From Phallusia mammillata (taxonomy: Eukaryota; Chordata; Ascidiacea; Phlebobranchia; Ascidiidae): DNA of 64,000 nucleotides. Each line of letters starts with the position of its first letter. The first letter of the stretch is position 1. The DNA is taken from NCBI GenBank assembly GCA_003260075.1, contig QLIY01000585.1:39254-103253 (forward strand), in the 5' to 3' direction. Of this stretch, positions 1 to 43,311 are shown piece after piece. The notes below the pieces were generated by a model that did no database searches, was not told the origin of the DNA, and saw only the letters and a program-made list of their open reading frames with translations. Both the position numbers and the translations under genes were made by a program.

Positions 1-3000
1 AATGCTTGGTACGTTATACGAGTATATAGAATCTATCTTCTCATTTACCAACATTTATGTCGAAACTTGTGGTGAGAAAGTTTTTAATTCTTTTCGGTAT
101 ATTCACTTTGGTGTTTGGGTAGAGCCACGCGAAATGTTTACCCTCAAATACTTTTTTGTTCAATTGATTCTGTTCTCGGCAGTTTGTGAGAAGTGTGTGT
201 ATTCTAATGTAACTTATGTTTTCGAACATTACTAAATACTAACAGGTAGATTTGAAGCATACATACAGAACTTGTGTATTTAGTGAAGGCATTTTCTTGC
301 TAAATGTATAACTATCAACATTATCGCTGTAGAGTTTATAACAACAGGTGTTCCATATACACATACCTTTTGGTGGTTATGTTTTATTCAATATGTTGTC
401 ATGTTGAAGATGGTTTAAGTATCAATGGTTTGAGTGTTGATACTTAAGTGTAATTATAAATACATAATATCGGCTTACTTGAGCAATAATAGTAAACCGT
501 ATGATAGCGATTTGTTAAAAGTTGTCATGACTTGTCTACATGTTTTGGTAACATTGCGTTTGCTGAAAAACGCTTGTAATTAGTACTAGGCTAACGAAAT
601 TGTCTACCAAAATTCCTCTATCAAATCTAAAAGTCTTAAAGTATGGCATACCGCAGATCTTTTTATTTTACTACATACTTTTTAATTATTGCAAAATTAG
701 AGTCATTTTATCCACCAATGCAATATATGCGATTTATTGTGTGGTGAAGTGTCTACCGCCTACCGAATTTTAGGAAACGCCCAAAGGTAATGCCAAGATT
801 GAGAACCGCCACATAGAGTTTTGCCCATGAAAACCATATCACACGTATTGCAATGTGTTACTGTAACATATATTTCTATGTTTGTTACCAGTGCACTGCT
901 AATTAAAATGTCCGTGCTACCGCATAGGCTTTTACCGTAGGACGGACCAAACAAATGAGGGGGTAAATGGGGTCAACTCATAACCGCCCCTTGTACGGTC
1001 TAGGAATCACGAAGGCCGTTTAACCGCAAGGTAATGGTTGGGTATGTAGGGAACTCTCTTTACCAGCGCCATTTTGTTGGGGTTTGTTCTGTTTCGTGTA
1101 TTAGAAATATCTGTACCTCACCAACATATTTTTTCTAAAAATCGAAAGAATTGTTTTCATTTTGAGCAACTTGTTCTATCCGCAAAGTCGCTCAAAGACT
1201 GCTGAAAATACTTTGACAAAAAGTCGTATACTTAACATGTTATACTTGCTTATGATATGTATTTAAAGTCTCTTTCTATATTGGCAGTTTGCGTGTACCC
1301 TTTAAATAAGTTACATGTTGTTTTGATTCTATAACCCTCCGAAACTAAACTGATTTAAAAACGCTCTTTACGACAACCAATGAGATTTTATACCTTTACA
1401 TAACGTATAGTTATTGTGAAGAAAGGTTTTTATTCAAAGTCAGACGCCTTTGGTGCTGGTGCATTTAAATAACGGTTGCAGTTGCAAGATTTCACACTAA
1501 CTGAGGGGGGGGGGGTTTATTCAAAGTCAGACGCCTTTGGTGCATTTAAATAACGGTTGCAGTTGCAAGATTTCACACTAACTGAATATTGCCAATTACA
1601 CGCATGACTTCTTAAAGACACAGGACTGTTTTTGAAATCTGACCTTCCTGAGGTCAACGGGATACATTGCAAACTTTATCTGATTGAACTACACGAAAAT
1701 TGCCACACTTGTTTACAAAGTAACAGGCATGTAGTTAAGTTGATTATAGCTAAAGGATGGATAGCGAGGTTCAAAGGTCTTGCAATGTAAATTACTAGAT
1801 TCACTTTTATGTTAATTAAGTAGTTTAATTCAAAATAAAACGTTTTTATCAAAAAATGACATTGTCATTTTTGTATTCAAATAGAATGTACGTTTTTCAC
1901 TAACAATCTATAAACAATATACGTAAACAACCGATTGGTGTCGCAAGGCATCATAACTTTTGATTCATGATAAAACCGTTGCCTTGGTGCGATTACCAAA
2001 ATCAAACTTTTGAAGTTGTTTTGATCTGCGATAGCTTCTGTCGGCCGTGTAGGGATTATTACGAGCTATGGATTTTCGCAGTAATCGTCTAATGAAGGCC
2101 CGATTTGTGCAACACGACCCACCGTTCGCTCTGGTATGCGTTTGATGGCACCGGTGAACCCGATTACCAATCCATAGCCGGTGTTGACTAAACTGCATTG
2201 TGAATTACCAGCATATACTATTTTTGGGCAAGTCAGCTTTGTCGTGGTGATTTAGATTATCCTCGCCTGTGTTCAAAGTTGCTTATTGAGACTATATATA
2301 GACAGATAGTAGGATGCAAATGAGGACACTGGTTTGAAACGTGGTCTGTGCTACTAATGTGAGATTTGCCTGAGTTTAAACATTCTTTGATGAGATTGCT
2401 TTCGTTTATGTTGCTTCCAAAACTGTTCTGTCTCTGGATTTTGAGCAACGTACCATAGTTGCTAATTATTGCTGTACAAAAGTGTTTTGTAATACCTGAT
2501 TAATGCGGTGAACAATTTCTTTTGTTAAAATCTAGCCAACCGGTCATTTCCAATTCGTGCAATAGAGACAAGCGTATATATTTAAGACAAGTTAAGCATG
2601 ATGTTCCAAAAAACTTCGCATTTAAATGTGATTACTTTCCGGCCAAACAACCATTTAAGATGATAAGAGGTCAGGTTTTGTTTTTGGTTTCTAAATCGTA
2701 AAAGGTAGGCATTATTTACCACACAATTAACTAAAAAAATGTTTGACAACAATAAAGCCTATATATATGTAAAAAAACATGTTTCGACAATTCTTATGTG
2801 TCATTCTCAAAAACGTTTGTTTTTTGACAAACGGATTGACTAAAAGCGATGCTTGGATCTCTCATGGCTCGTGTGTAGGTTTCAATGATAATCGTATTAG
2901 TTTAATTCCATGTGGTGCTTCTTGATAATAAACAATTCATCAAAATGAATTTTAAATCTCCACAACTGTATTGCTATACTTAGGAACACTATATACACGG

Positions 3001-4210
3001 ACTTTGCTATGTCTGTTTCCAAATTGTTTTGCGTGGATTCTTTTTGATTCAATTGTTTATTTTGCAAGTTCTGATTATACTAAACATTAGATAAACTTGC
3101 CAAAACCACCACCAAAGGACAGGTTCTTTTCAAGTACTAAAGGCAGTTTCAAATTTGCGGTGTTAAACCTAAAATGCTTTGAAGGAATCATGTCGCCATT
3201 TTCTCGCATCTGCGTGTTACGGTAAGGTCATCAATTAACCTGCAAAGAAGACCTACTCAAACATAAAACTGCTGGATAGCTTGTACATTGTAAATACATT
3301 CTGTTGCAGAAGTGGCTAACAATGGCTATTGTCATTTTAAGCGTTTGTTGAATGAGACAATATAATAGATCTGTAGATGCAGTAGAATATATCTGTAAAA
3401 TATAAAACAGTTATCAATTGAACTCGTTTTTGAACAAGAAATTTAGTAACCACTTTGAAAAGTGTTTAATTGGCGATGATTTGTATTTGACACGATGTCA
3501 TGGCAAAAGGCACACCCGTAGCCTCACTGGTAATGGCCTGGCAGTTTAACAACGTTTACTTAAAGAGCAACCAACATTTTTGCCGCTGTGTCAGGCTGGT
3601 GAACACAAACTGTAGATAAATACCAGACATGTATTTTCGCACGCTAATAGTGCTTTGCTAGACTTGGTAGGAATTCAATAGAAGGCTCGATGGCTGAACG
3701 ACCGGCGCTTGCACAATAATTGCTCGGATTTAGAATAATAAACAAATACCATTGGCTGCCATGACTAATGTGGTGTAGCTATAGTTGGTGTGTTTCAACA
3801 GTTTTCCTTGTTATGGAGCACGGACTAGTTTTTATCTGGTCGGTTGGTACTAAACCAGTGCTTTTCAACCTTTTTAGTGGACGGAACCCTTAAGGTGTTT
3901 TGTCAAACTTTGCGGAACCCCCCATAAAATAATTTTAATTTAATACAAGTATCAAAGAAAAAACACACCCCAAGCGCAAAAGTTGACTTCAATTAAACGA
4001 TTCACTGAAATGCATTGCCATGTTACTTGGGTCGGTTGTTTCCACATTCTTGCAACTTAGCCAAAATGTATCAAGACTGTGTTTATTACGTCACAATTGA
4101 TCAATGGTGTAACCAAGGTTAACTAGATTGTACAGGCGAGCATTGCTGTTGACACTATGACAATGACACTATGAATCATTTTTGTTTGAATTGCTACACC
4201 AAACCGCTGT

Positions 4211-4244
<34 letters not shown>

Positions 4245-4939
4245 ACTAAACAAACTGAAATCTACAGCTTTGGAGTAGGTTGTACACTACTTTGTTACTT
4301 CGAACAAACTCTCAAAACTAAAATACATCATAAAGTTGATATATATACGTAATATTTTTACGTTTCATTCCGGAGATTTATTTTGTATGTAAAATTATTT
4401 GCAATTGTTTGACAAACTTTGCTCTACCCACCAATACTGTGTTTTGAACGTTGGTCTTTTTTCCTGTCACACTTTTGAATAAATATCACAGAAATGGGTG
4501 TTTTCTTTATTGTTTGGTATACACATCACCTTGTTTAACTTCTAAAAAATGTTTTATCGCATGTGAACATTCAAATGAAAACAGAATGTTTGGAGTACGT
4601 TATCACAAATGTTACGGAATTATTTTGGTAACCTCGAAATTTAGAGAAAGTTGTTTGGGTGCGAGATCTTTACCGCTAAACCTTCCCAACTATCCCGATT
4701 GTATTCTAGTGAACACCGGTTCACGTTACACAAACACCTTGCGATGTATGTCTATAATACTTTAAAAATACTTAATTTTTAAGGAAAAGTTTCAAACTTC
4801 TTTCAACCATCTTATAAAACCCTTTTTTAAATAATGCTATTAAAAAAAGTTTTTATTCCATTTGAATAAGTTTTTTTTCTCAGAAGCCCGGTATGTTTAT
4901 CAACCAAAATCTAATGTTTTCACAAAAAATATCTTTCAG
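1..4939. other. Non-coding upstream part: Tlx first intron or 5' flank
   Basis: No exon could be recognised here. I looked for the usual Tlx first-exon landmarks (an EH1-like FGIDQIL motif and a NWMES-type segment) and did not find them, so the first exon probably lies upstream of the window. The stretch contains a direct repeat across a poly-G join (about 1433-1504 and 1516-1584), a hAT-like terminus at 3856 (CAGTGCTTTTCAACC), a 33-base poly-G tract at 4211-4243, and a somewhat GC-richer block at about 2030-2180 with several TAAT/ATTA-type homeodomain cores. The rest is AT-rich with no visible structure. Confidence 0.6.
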
Positions 4940-16402
<11,463 letters not shown>

Positions 16403-17010
16403 GCAGTGTTTCCCCCACAAAAAATGACAACATTTGGCGTGCAGTGTTTCTCACAAAAATTAGTAAGATTGGTTGTGCGGTGTTTTCCACAAGAAATGCT
16501 TGGAATTGTTCACATCACGTATAAAACCATCAGTTTGTGCAGTGTTTCATAAAAAAAATAGAGTTGCGTTGCAGCGCATGTAATTTTTCTTGGTTTAGGT
16601 GGTGTAAAACACATAAAAATTTTAGCAGCTTTTCATGCTTTGATATTTTGAGCAAAAATTAGCTAACACACCATATTTGAAGTAAAGTTTTAATCCTGTT
16701 TTGCTAAAGTGATAATACTTTTTCTTTTTGTTACCTATATTTTGCCAAGTCGCAACTAAAGTGGTTGGCATTTACGCTTTACCTAATAACACATTTTACT
16801 TTTCCGTTGTTTGTGCCTATGTTTTTATTGTTCCTCGTTTTAAATTCTTCATTCCCGATGCGACTTTAACGGTTCCACTGTTTGCTACACGTTCCTCAGT
16901 CGGTTCGTACATTCTGTCTTCCCTGCAGAAATATTCTGTCCAGGTTTATAAGTTCCTTGATGTTCTACATTTTTCAGACTCTATTATACCTCCTAAACAC
17001 TAAGAACCCC

Positions 17011-17016
17011 AATAAA
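17011..17016 (+). terminator. Possible Tlx polyadenylation signal
   Basis: AATAAA lies about 610 bases after the Tlx stop codon and is followed by T-rich sequence. It is the first perfect hexamer I noticed downstream. Transcript data would be needed to confirm it. Confidence 0.35.
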
Positions 17017-20000
17017 AACTCTTTTATGACTTTCACTATTTAAAGCATTGTTTGACAAAAAGACACATGTTTTTTATTCATTATTCCGGTTTTAATGTTT
17101 TTTAGGTTAGGGTATTTTTTACCACAAAGAGTTTCAATTTTGTAATCTTGTTTATCGTTTAATTGTGATCCAACATTTCACTTTTAAAGATTAATTGATT
17201 TTCGTTTCCCCTAAACGTTTAATTGTTTTTGTATGGTCTAATTTGAGACAATGTATTCAGCAGCAAAAAAACGTTTAAAGGCAATAAGACGTATTTGAAA
17301 TATATAACATACAATTTATGACCTCATACGAACTGCAAAGAAGCATATGTAATTAATAAAGTACCGTTTGCAAAACATGTTTCAGTCGCTTTATTTGGAC
17401 AAAACCAGGATTTTTGGACTCTTTTTTGTCTTTTTTAAAACACAACCAAAGTTCTTTTAGATTTTGCCGAGGTAATAATGCTAAGTTTAAATGCTGAACA
17501 AACGAAGGTTGAGTAATACTTCGCAATTATTCGGAGATTATAGAAATTATAGCGCGAACGCAGATAGGGTAATAACCAGCTGTTTGCTGTATCGTTCTAT
17601 ACTGATTGTTCGATAACCGATAGATAACGAATGCCGCAAAATTTTGAAACACCAACGCCTTAACATGATGCCGTTTCCAAACTTACGTGTTTAACTCTAA
17701 TCCATTGGTATTTCTTTGAAGAAAAGTAGAAAAAACGCCTGTTATTTATTTTAAACTTTACCAGGTCGGATTCTTAATGTTGTCGGCAAATAAATGCAAG
17801 CCAATAAATTTCTGTAAAGCATCGCAAAGTTTCGACATTAACACTATTGTTATGTAGGATATACGTCGTTTCTTTGGCTTTTATTTCACATGTCGATGAA
17901 AATAGTGATTGTTAAAACGTTGGAAAGTTTTACACTTGTATTTTTTTTGATGAGATTACTTTAGGTCGTTATTAAGGTTATATTTTCAACTTGGGTGTCC
18001 GTAAAGTGCGTAAACTTGCTACTCCATTAATTCCATTCTAAAGCTTTTGTAATTAAGTGGAATATGGCGCCAAAAAAATGACATTTATAAGCGTTTAAAT
18101 GCTTCAAAACTATATGACCAGCGAATGGCGGTAATCGTTTTAGAGACACTTTTGATGGTTTTCCGTCAAACAACGCATGCGAAAGCTGGAAATTGGCGCT
18201 TATCAAGCTAGTGGCGATTTAATTATCAGTTCCGATGACAGTTTGTTTCCGAAGTTTCTTGAAAAAGTGGATGTCGTCAATCATACGACATAATCTAAGC
18301 TCTGTCGTCGAACGCTTGATGAATGGGATATCTCAATTGTGACGTGTCGCCGTAAACAAACGTCAGTTAATTGTCAAGAAGCTGCGAATTACTGGAACTT
18401 TAAAGTAAAACCGACAAGCTGTGACTGTAATTTAAAAATTGAACAGACGACCAACGGACATTTTTATTATATACATCGTCACCTTTAGACGTCTATAACT
18501 CGAGTCTAATGTATATTAAAGTGATAAAAAACGTTTTTTTCTGTGTTGCAAAATACTGAAAAATGAAAAGAACAACATCTAAGCGTTTGGTATAGCGCAT
18601 GCCGACATATTGTCCACAGACTTAAGCCTGAAATCAAGCAACTGTAACAAGTAAATTGCCTTGCCATTGTTTACCAGTTCCCATTGGTTGCCCCTAAGCA
18701 AGACGGGCGCCATTTTGAATCCGGATCCTTTCTTAATGCGTTGTAATCGATAGAGAGGCAAAAACGAAGTTTGTTTATGCGTAACGAGGCTAAACGAAAG
18801 CTGTAAACAAAATGTTTGCTTCTTGCGATGAAGGCGAGATTAAAATAGGGATTTGGGCAAAAGCCTTAGACTCTATGAGGAGCCGAGCGGTCTGCCAACT
18901 AATTTGTGGGAAAATTTTACGGTGCTTTGTCATCGGTTTTGCCGCCAGTATGTTGCTGCTGTAGGTCAAATGGGATGAATTACTTGAAATAACAGGCTGG
19001 GCTTTAACCCTTTTTTAGTTGCAACAACTGTGGCTATGGAATAAAGAGGATTGGAATGCTGTTTGAACGCAAAGTTGAACTTCAGCAAAACCACTCACAA
19101 CTTGAGAAAGTTATTCTTAAAAATCCGTTTTTGTGTTTAACCTAGATTTTGAAAATTTAGGCGATTTCTCACAACGGCTCGTGAGTTTGAGTTCAAAATC
19201 CGCTAATGCCTATTACTTAAAGCAACAGTACTTGTCCACTAATCGATGCCCTTTTTCGACCCATATTCCAAAACAACACTGTTTTTTTAAATATGTTTAG
19301 CTTATTGTGTATAGTTGTGACCACAACTAGTGTGTATATATGTGAGCAAATTGTTCGTTGTGCATACTTTGTACCACAAAGGTTGTTTGCCAGTTGCATC
19401 ATATACTCTTATTTTTCTATAGACCTGGAAGTGTGTCTATTAGACCTAAATAAAAAGTCTAGCAAGAAACATTTGGTATGTTTCCAGCCAAATAGGTCCC
19501 ATTATTAGCCTAATATCCAGCAAAAGGGTTGTTCAATATTTGGTTTATAAACTGCTGGCCTACAAGGACTTTACCCGGGCTTCAGTGCATGTGTGCAACC
19601 GCGTTTGCTTGTGTCTGATATACAAACTAACTGATTTAAAGAACCATTTTTCACTGCCGTTTTAAGCCTAACATCTGTTGTATGTTGCTTGCACAAGAGA
19701 GCAACACCAGGGTTTATACCGAGAGGTTGCTAGCGCACAGATCACATTTGATTGACAGATGCAAACGACAAGGTACCGCTTGGGCCTTGCTGCTTTCATC
19801 CTTATCAAAAACGCGCCACCGTAGCTCTTTAATATAAAAGCTTGTCACGCTAAAACGCCGGTTCTCGTCGGTTTAATGGCGTCCGTTTGTGATACAGACA
19901 CGCCAAGGGCTTACGTTGTAATCACCTCCAAATGCTATTGTGGGAATTTGATGGCTAAATGGGAGTAGATAGGAAAACTATATAATTATCATTTAATTGG

Positions 20001-20044
20001 GATTTTGACGCTCCTACTTATGATGACAAGAGCGATTGTTGAAA

Positions 20045-20251
20045 CAAAAGCTTATCCAAAGCATATATTGATAGCTGTCTGTTGTTTGATATTACTCCAT
20101 GAAATTCTGTTTTGAGGGAAAACATTTAAAGCCAATATGCTTAGCGTGTAGGCTTTTTTATCCTTACCTAACAATGGGCTGGTTCGCGACGTTCATTTAA
20201 TTGAACTGGTGGTCCATGGCCTGAAACGAGATTTAAACTACTGGTTTAAAC
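20045..20251. mobile_element. 3' part of the CTCAAC-ended element family
   Basis: Alignable by eye with 57080-57240: GTTTGATAT, AGCCAATATGCTT, CCTAACAATGGGCTGG and CATTTAATTGAACTGG recur in the same order. The terminal repeat is decayed. Confidence 0.6.
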
Positions 20252-20439
20252 ACACACAAAAAAGATCTTCCTATAGTTTTGTTTGTGATAAACATGTAAC
20301 ACGCTCTTTATAAATAGACCTCCCAACAATAGGAGAAATTTCTTAGGATTTTAGGGGCTTTATGTTACGGATTAGTTGCAACTTTGCGCAAAAAACACGT
20401 GTTTGCCACGTTTTCCAGTCAGTGTCTGATTCCCATGAC

Positions 20440-20800
20440 GGCATCTAAACTTTTCGGCTGCGAATTAGGATCAAAGGGACCAAGAAAGAGGATTAAGCCG
20501 AAACAGTTTACAGTACAAGACTCTATCTCTCGAATCCTAAAGCTGTGGTTGGAACCTCAAACGACGACCACTAAATTTGTCGGGCGCCTTAAAATAAACC
20601 CGACTCTCCGGCGACAGTAATCAATCTTCTCGTACTGGTTGCTTAATCGGCTTTGACTTCAGCTTAATATCGAGGCGTCGTGGCCGAGACGGTGCCGACA
20701 ATCTATGGGACATAACCCGGCATAAACAACCAGCGCCGCCCGATCAAAGTGTGGATGATTGCGGACGCCTTCGAAGCGATATTCTTGGAGTTTACAGTAA
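20440..20800. promoter_or_regulatory. Candidate enhancer between Tlx and CaMKI
   Basis: A GC-balanced block with two TCF/LEF-type ATCAAAG sites (20470-20476 and 20743-20749), a Fox-type TAAACAA (20723-20729) and a GGATTA Otx/Pitx-type core (20490-20495). Such combinations are typical of chordate developmental enhancers, but chance occurrence cannot be excluded. Confidence 0.3.
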
Positions 20801-21690
20801 ACAGGAATTACGCGTCGCGTCAAGTTGCTTCAAAGCGGTTTTGGCAGGTTTAACGTCGAGAAACTTGTTGTGATGTATTGCTAGGACATTGCTTTGACCA
20901 CTGCTCGGCGATCGTGGGCTCCTTGCTGTCGCCCTTTTAACAAACAGGCTGAATGTTACTTGACTTAAAACATGGATAGGTAGATTTTTTGTGAAAAGTA
21001 GATTGGTCATTAACGTAAACGTTTCATTCTTGTTTGATTTGAAGTGAATTCATTGGAACGCTATATGCAAATCTGTTTATAAGTTTAGTGATGAAAATAA
21101 CGGCCCAAATAGACGTAAAAGCGGCATGCTTTATTGTTCAAATATTTCGGCAAATGTTGTTGCCATTATCAGTGATATGAAGGGCCACGCCAGTGATACC
21201 CGTTTATAGCTTGAGCCACGTAAAAGATTGATAAAAACGATGTGAAACAAGCGTCGCGTAAAAACGATAGATAACAAATGTGAATTCGTGTTATAAAGAC
21301 GTTTTTACAACACCTCTTGTTATTGTCAGTTCATGTGTATTATACCTAAAGTTGACACTTAACGGCTAACAAGTGCCAATGCCTGAACACTTGAACAAAC
21401 TTATTGCATATACATATATTAGGAAAACACTCTGTAAATCATCATTCCTTTGATTTAGATTTAGCTATTTTTGGAGCATCCTCGGTTAAAGGCATTTTTC
21501 TTTGCTGAAAACATTTTAGGTCCGTTGATTGTTAGGCGTAAAAGGCAAGGTTACTTTAGGTCAAACTTGTCTGGCGCGTTCAAATTTAGTAACTTCATGC
21601 ATCGGAATGCTTTCTAACCGTAAAAAAACTGTTAATTTGTTGTTTCTCACTATTAATTTGTAGTTCTGGGCTTAAATTGTTAGTTTTGAG

Positions 21691-22159
21691 TAGTGATGTA
21701 CCGAATCAGCGAAATTTCGATTCGGCCGAAACCGAATATTCGGCGGTTTTGCCGAATAAATTCGGCCGAATCAACCGAATCATTTATGACGTCACACAAA
21801 GTCGTATCCTACACGTTTGACATGAAAACAGAAGATTATCTACCATGCAATTAGTGCAGAATGGTTGTGTTTCGTCCTTATTTTCGTTATGTGGGGTTTA
21901 CATCGCCTCAAGCATGATTGCCAACCCGACAATGAAATACTGATTTTTTTGTCTGCAGTGGGAAAAGTGTCAGTATGTTACAAAATATAATGATAGACGC
22001 GATTTCCGTTGGTACTAAGCAGAAATGACACGTTTAACGCTTTAAATGGGTGTTCGTAAAAGATTCGGTTTCGGCCGAATCGCAACAAATTATTCGGCCG
22101 AAACCGAATCTTTGCAAAAGTGGCTAAATTCGGCAAACCGAATATTCGGTACATCTCTA
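21691..22159. mobile_element. hAT-like element with GATGTACCGAAT termini
   Basis: A 469-bp non-coding element. The left end is TAGTGATGTACCGAAT and the right end ATTCGGTACATCTCTA (inverted). Both ends are packed with TTCGGCCGAA palindromes. Flanks GTTTTGAG (21683-21690) and GTTTTTAG (22160-22167) form an 8-bp duplication with one mismatch. It carries a TGACGTCA palindrome at 21787. No transposase reading frame is present, so it is non-autonomous. Confidence 0.8.
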
Positions 22160-25100
22160 GTTTTTAGTATATGACCTGATTAGTTGCAAAACAAACAGGC
22201 GTTTCGCATTTCACGGTGTATGAATCAGTCCTACATATAGCATAAGCTTTTTTCTTTCTACCGATAAATTTTCTCCAAACCCGTTTTCTCTAGCCATGCA
22301 GAATAGGCTCATAAATCCAATTACATTATTCATCTTTTCTGTTGTATTAAAAACCGGTGCAAATACAAACAAAATCTTAAACCTTGGTCACGGCCAAAGA
22401 GACCTATATAGCGAAGGACGGAAAACGGCTAAGTAGAAATCAAACGACCACTATAGGCATCGCTTGCTTTTGCAAAGGCGAAAGCATGGTGCGTTATCAC
22501 AACATGCGGATATATGGTGTTGATAGATTTATACAATTTTATCGTACAACGGAAAGACGAGAATGACTTTGGTGGGGTAATTGACTCACACGAACGTTAA
22601 GAGACGTTTTACTGAGGTGTTGTACAATTTTATTGCTTAGAACTATTTGCTTATTTGAAACAGACTTATTTAAGCAAAATCATGCAACCGTACATGGTTT
22701 AAATTTTTAGTTAATAAACATCAATTCTCCGGAAGAAACTGCGTTTTGCATTAGAGTGTCATGACATTTCTGATCTAATGCGTTCAATTGCCAGCTTAAC
22801 AAGGCTTTATGTATTTATCAGTAGGTGATCCAAACGTGCAAAAATCTTCAAACTGTGTGTATTAATAAAATATATAATGTTTGCTCCAAAAATATCATAC
22901 ATACCCCTTATACATTTTCTGCATTTAATTGTTGAAATACTGTTCCACACAGATAGGCCTATAGGCTTTCATTTCAACCATTTATCATTATTTCTTTTAA
23001 TTACTTTTCGTGTGAAACATGTGTTCAGTCGTATTGCCGTACGTTTGGTGTTATGATCTTTGTTACGTAGTCTGTGATCAAAATTTTCTCGTACACAAGC
23101 TCATGACTGACATCTAGTGTTAGTAAATTTGTATTTTGATTGTGCGCTTGATGATAAGTCAAAAATTATTATGTTTCACCTGGTGGAACTTGGAAAGGGC
23201 GCCTGACCCATATACATACTTTTGAAATAATTGATAGGGATTTGCCCTTTGGGACCGTCTTGGAATTTGTGGAAAAAATATTAGGCCTACTCAATCACGT
23301 TGGAACTTAAAACCATCATCGAATCGAAATACCTGCGTCAGATTTGTAAACTGGCCTGAATTTGGGCCCGAAGCCCGTCCCGAACTCCCCAAAAAACAAG
23401 ACCCAAATAAGGCTCATGTTGTTTTTGGTCCAAATGAGAACATATTAATGACAAGCGGGATTTCAGTAATTTTATGGATACCACAAATAAAAACCGTCTT
23501 ATTCTTGGTATTGCGTGACATGTGTGTAAACTACGCTCATATAAAACTTAAAAGATGCACCTTCGAAGGAGTTTATTGAACCCGGTACTAACACCAATTG
23601 TGTTTCTGCAAAAACTGGAATGTGACCCACACTTTATAACATTGCGTAGCTGCGTAGCTGCGTAGCGTTTGGTCATAATCCACAAATTGTGCCCTTCACT
23701 GTTTTTCCTGTTCAAAACGTTCCTACGTTGCGCAGCTATTTTTAGGTTGGTTTTGCCGCAATCTCGACGTGTTCTTACACCAAGCGAAATAACTCTCATT
23801 CGAGACCTAATTATTTCGCCTGGCTTGGTAGTTTCGGCTACGTATTGTTAGACTATTGTCTGAAAGTGGGCGCTAAAGATCTGACAACCTTCTGTACTGT
23901 AGCTATTCGATCTGTTCCAGATGCACGCCGATGTAACAAAGATAGTAACACATTGTAATTACGTGGAAAAAAACATGGGACGCATCTGCAAACAACTATG
24001 GGTAATACAACAGTAGATGAGACAAAACAATAATAAAAATGCTGCAGATACACCTGGTTGAAGAAAGGGGGGCTAAGAAGGTATGAAAATTCGCTGGAAA
24101 AGCGAGAGGCGCTGAAGTTACGGCTGGTCGAAAAACATAGGTGGAAATGGAAGCTGAATTAGCCTGCCTAGGCTACTTCATGGAAGTTGCAAAACATTGA
24201 ACAACAAAAAAGTGCTGTCATGAGCTTCACTTGCCTGTGAGCAGAACAAAATTATTTAAGTGAAGAATCTGGTATTTAGACATTGGTCCAGGTCGTTTTA
24301 CAAAAGTGTTTTCAATCGACGGCATGTGTAATTATTTGCTATATTGCAACCCTAATTCTCATATGTCAATGGCACGTTGGATGGGAGCTTTCTTTAAACG
24401 TTTGGAACTTGTGTTTGTTGCCCATAGCCCTAAATCGAACAGGATTTGGCCCCTTATGTCTGCCAAAGAGATACGGCACATTGCAGCAAACGCGGAAGTA
24501 ACCAGTTTAAAGCTTTTGCGTGTCCTGTAGAACTTGAAACCACTGTTTACAGTTGACTGTTTATTCTTGAGTGTTCTAAAAGTCTGAATTTTATGGCGCA
24601 GTAAGTCGATTTCAAGCTAAATCATCAAGTCAAGTATTATCGATTCATTGTTCAATTTAAGATTACAACTAGTAGGCTACACTGGATAATGCATAGGCTA
24701 AGAATTGGCTGATTTTTAATAAAGCACGTTAAAATACTCACAAATAGATGAATTCTACAGATACTGTTTAAAAATCTTTTTTTTTTCGATTGGAAATAAA
24801 GTATGGTATGGGCGATTGCGTAAAAAGAAAAAGAAAACAGCGGCTCGTATTTTTACCACGCCTCTCGCCGTTCAGCTTCATTTCATTCTAGTCTAGAGCA
24901 GCGAGCGTAAAACAGATCTTATGTATCGTGTTGCTACAGGCTGAAATGCCTCCGGCGCATTTCAGTGGTTGTCTTCGTTTGAATTGTTCCGTCATAGTGA
25001 CTTCTTCGCTGAAAAAAATCCGCTGTGTTATTGCTGGTTGCTGCATTCAAAAAGCAAGTTTCACTCAGTTTTCGTAATCAGTTCACTGCCGTCTTAGTTT

Positions 25101-25567
25101 TTTGGCAGTGAAAGACCTGTGTTTGACCCAGTTTAACATATTGTATCATGTAGTTAGTAGAATTACGTTACGTTTTGCTTTGCAGACCGCTTTTTTCTTG
25201 TTGTTTATAAATCATGTAATAGGTCGTTGTACACTATATGTAATATGTGCTGTGATTGCTGGTCCTAATGAACTTACACGCTTATGGGCTGATCCCAAAT
25301 TCCCAGTAGTGAATGCATTTTAATATAAGTTGAGTTTTAGTGTATTTTAAAAGCACAGTTGCTTTTTTATATTACCCCTGTCAGAATAAGGAATTAAGTT
25401 CACTTAAGTGAAACTAAAAATATGAAAAGTTTTCTTGCATTTACTTGTGTTTGTTATGTTTTTGCAATTCAATTTTACTTTATCTTTAAGAATGTGGCGT
25501 TGATAAGTTATTTGTTGTGTGAACAAACTTTATCTTGAACGAACTATTGCCAGCCTAAGCATCAAGA

Positions 25568-43311
<17,744 letters not shown>

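Larger units (their letters stand above)
16403..25567. other. Intergenic region between Tlx and CaMKI
   Basis: Holds the presumed Tlx 3' UTR (to about 17.0 kb), the hAT-like elements at 20045 and 21691, a small GTAGCTGC triple repeat at about 23644-23665, and several GC-richer non-coding blocks (18.1-18.8, 20.4-20.97, 23.5-23.9 kb). The last 600 bases probably include the CaMKI promoter. No convincing coding exon was found on either strand. Confidence 0.6.

Noticed and set aside
20384-20620. 78-aa reading frame with basic composition
   Set aside because: No family resemblance, and the region looks more like non-coding regulatory DNA; no splice sites fit.
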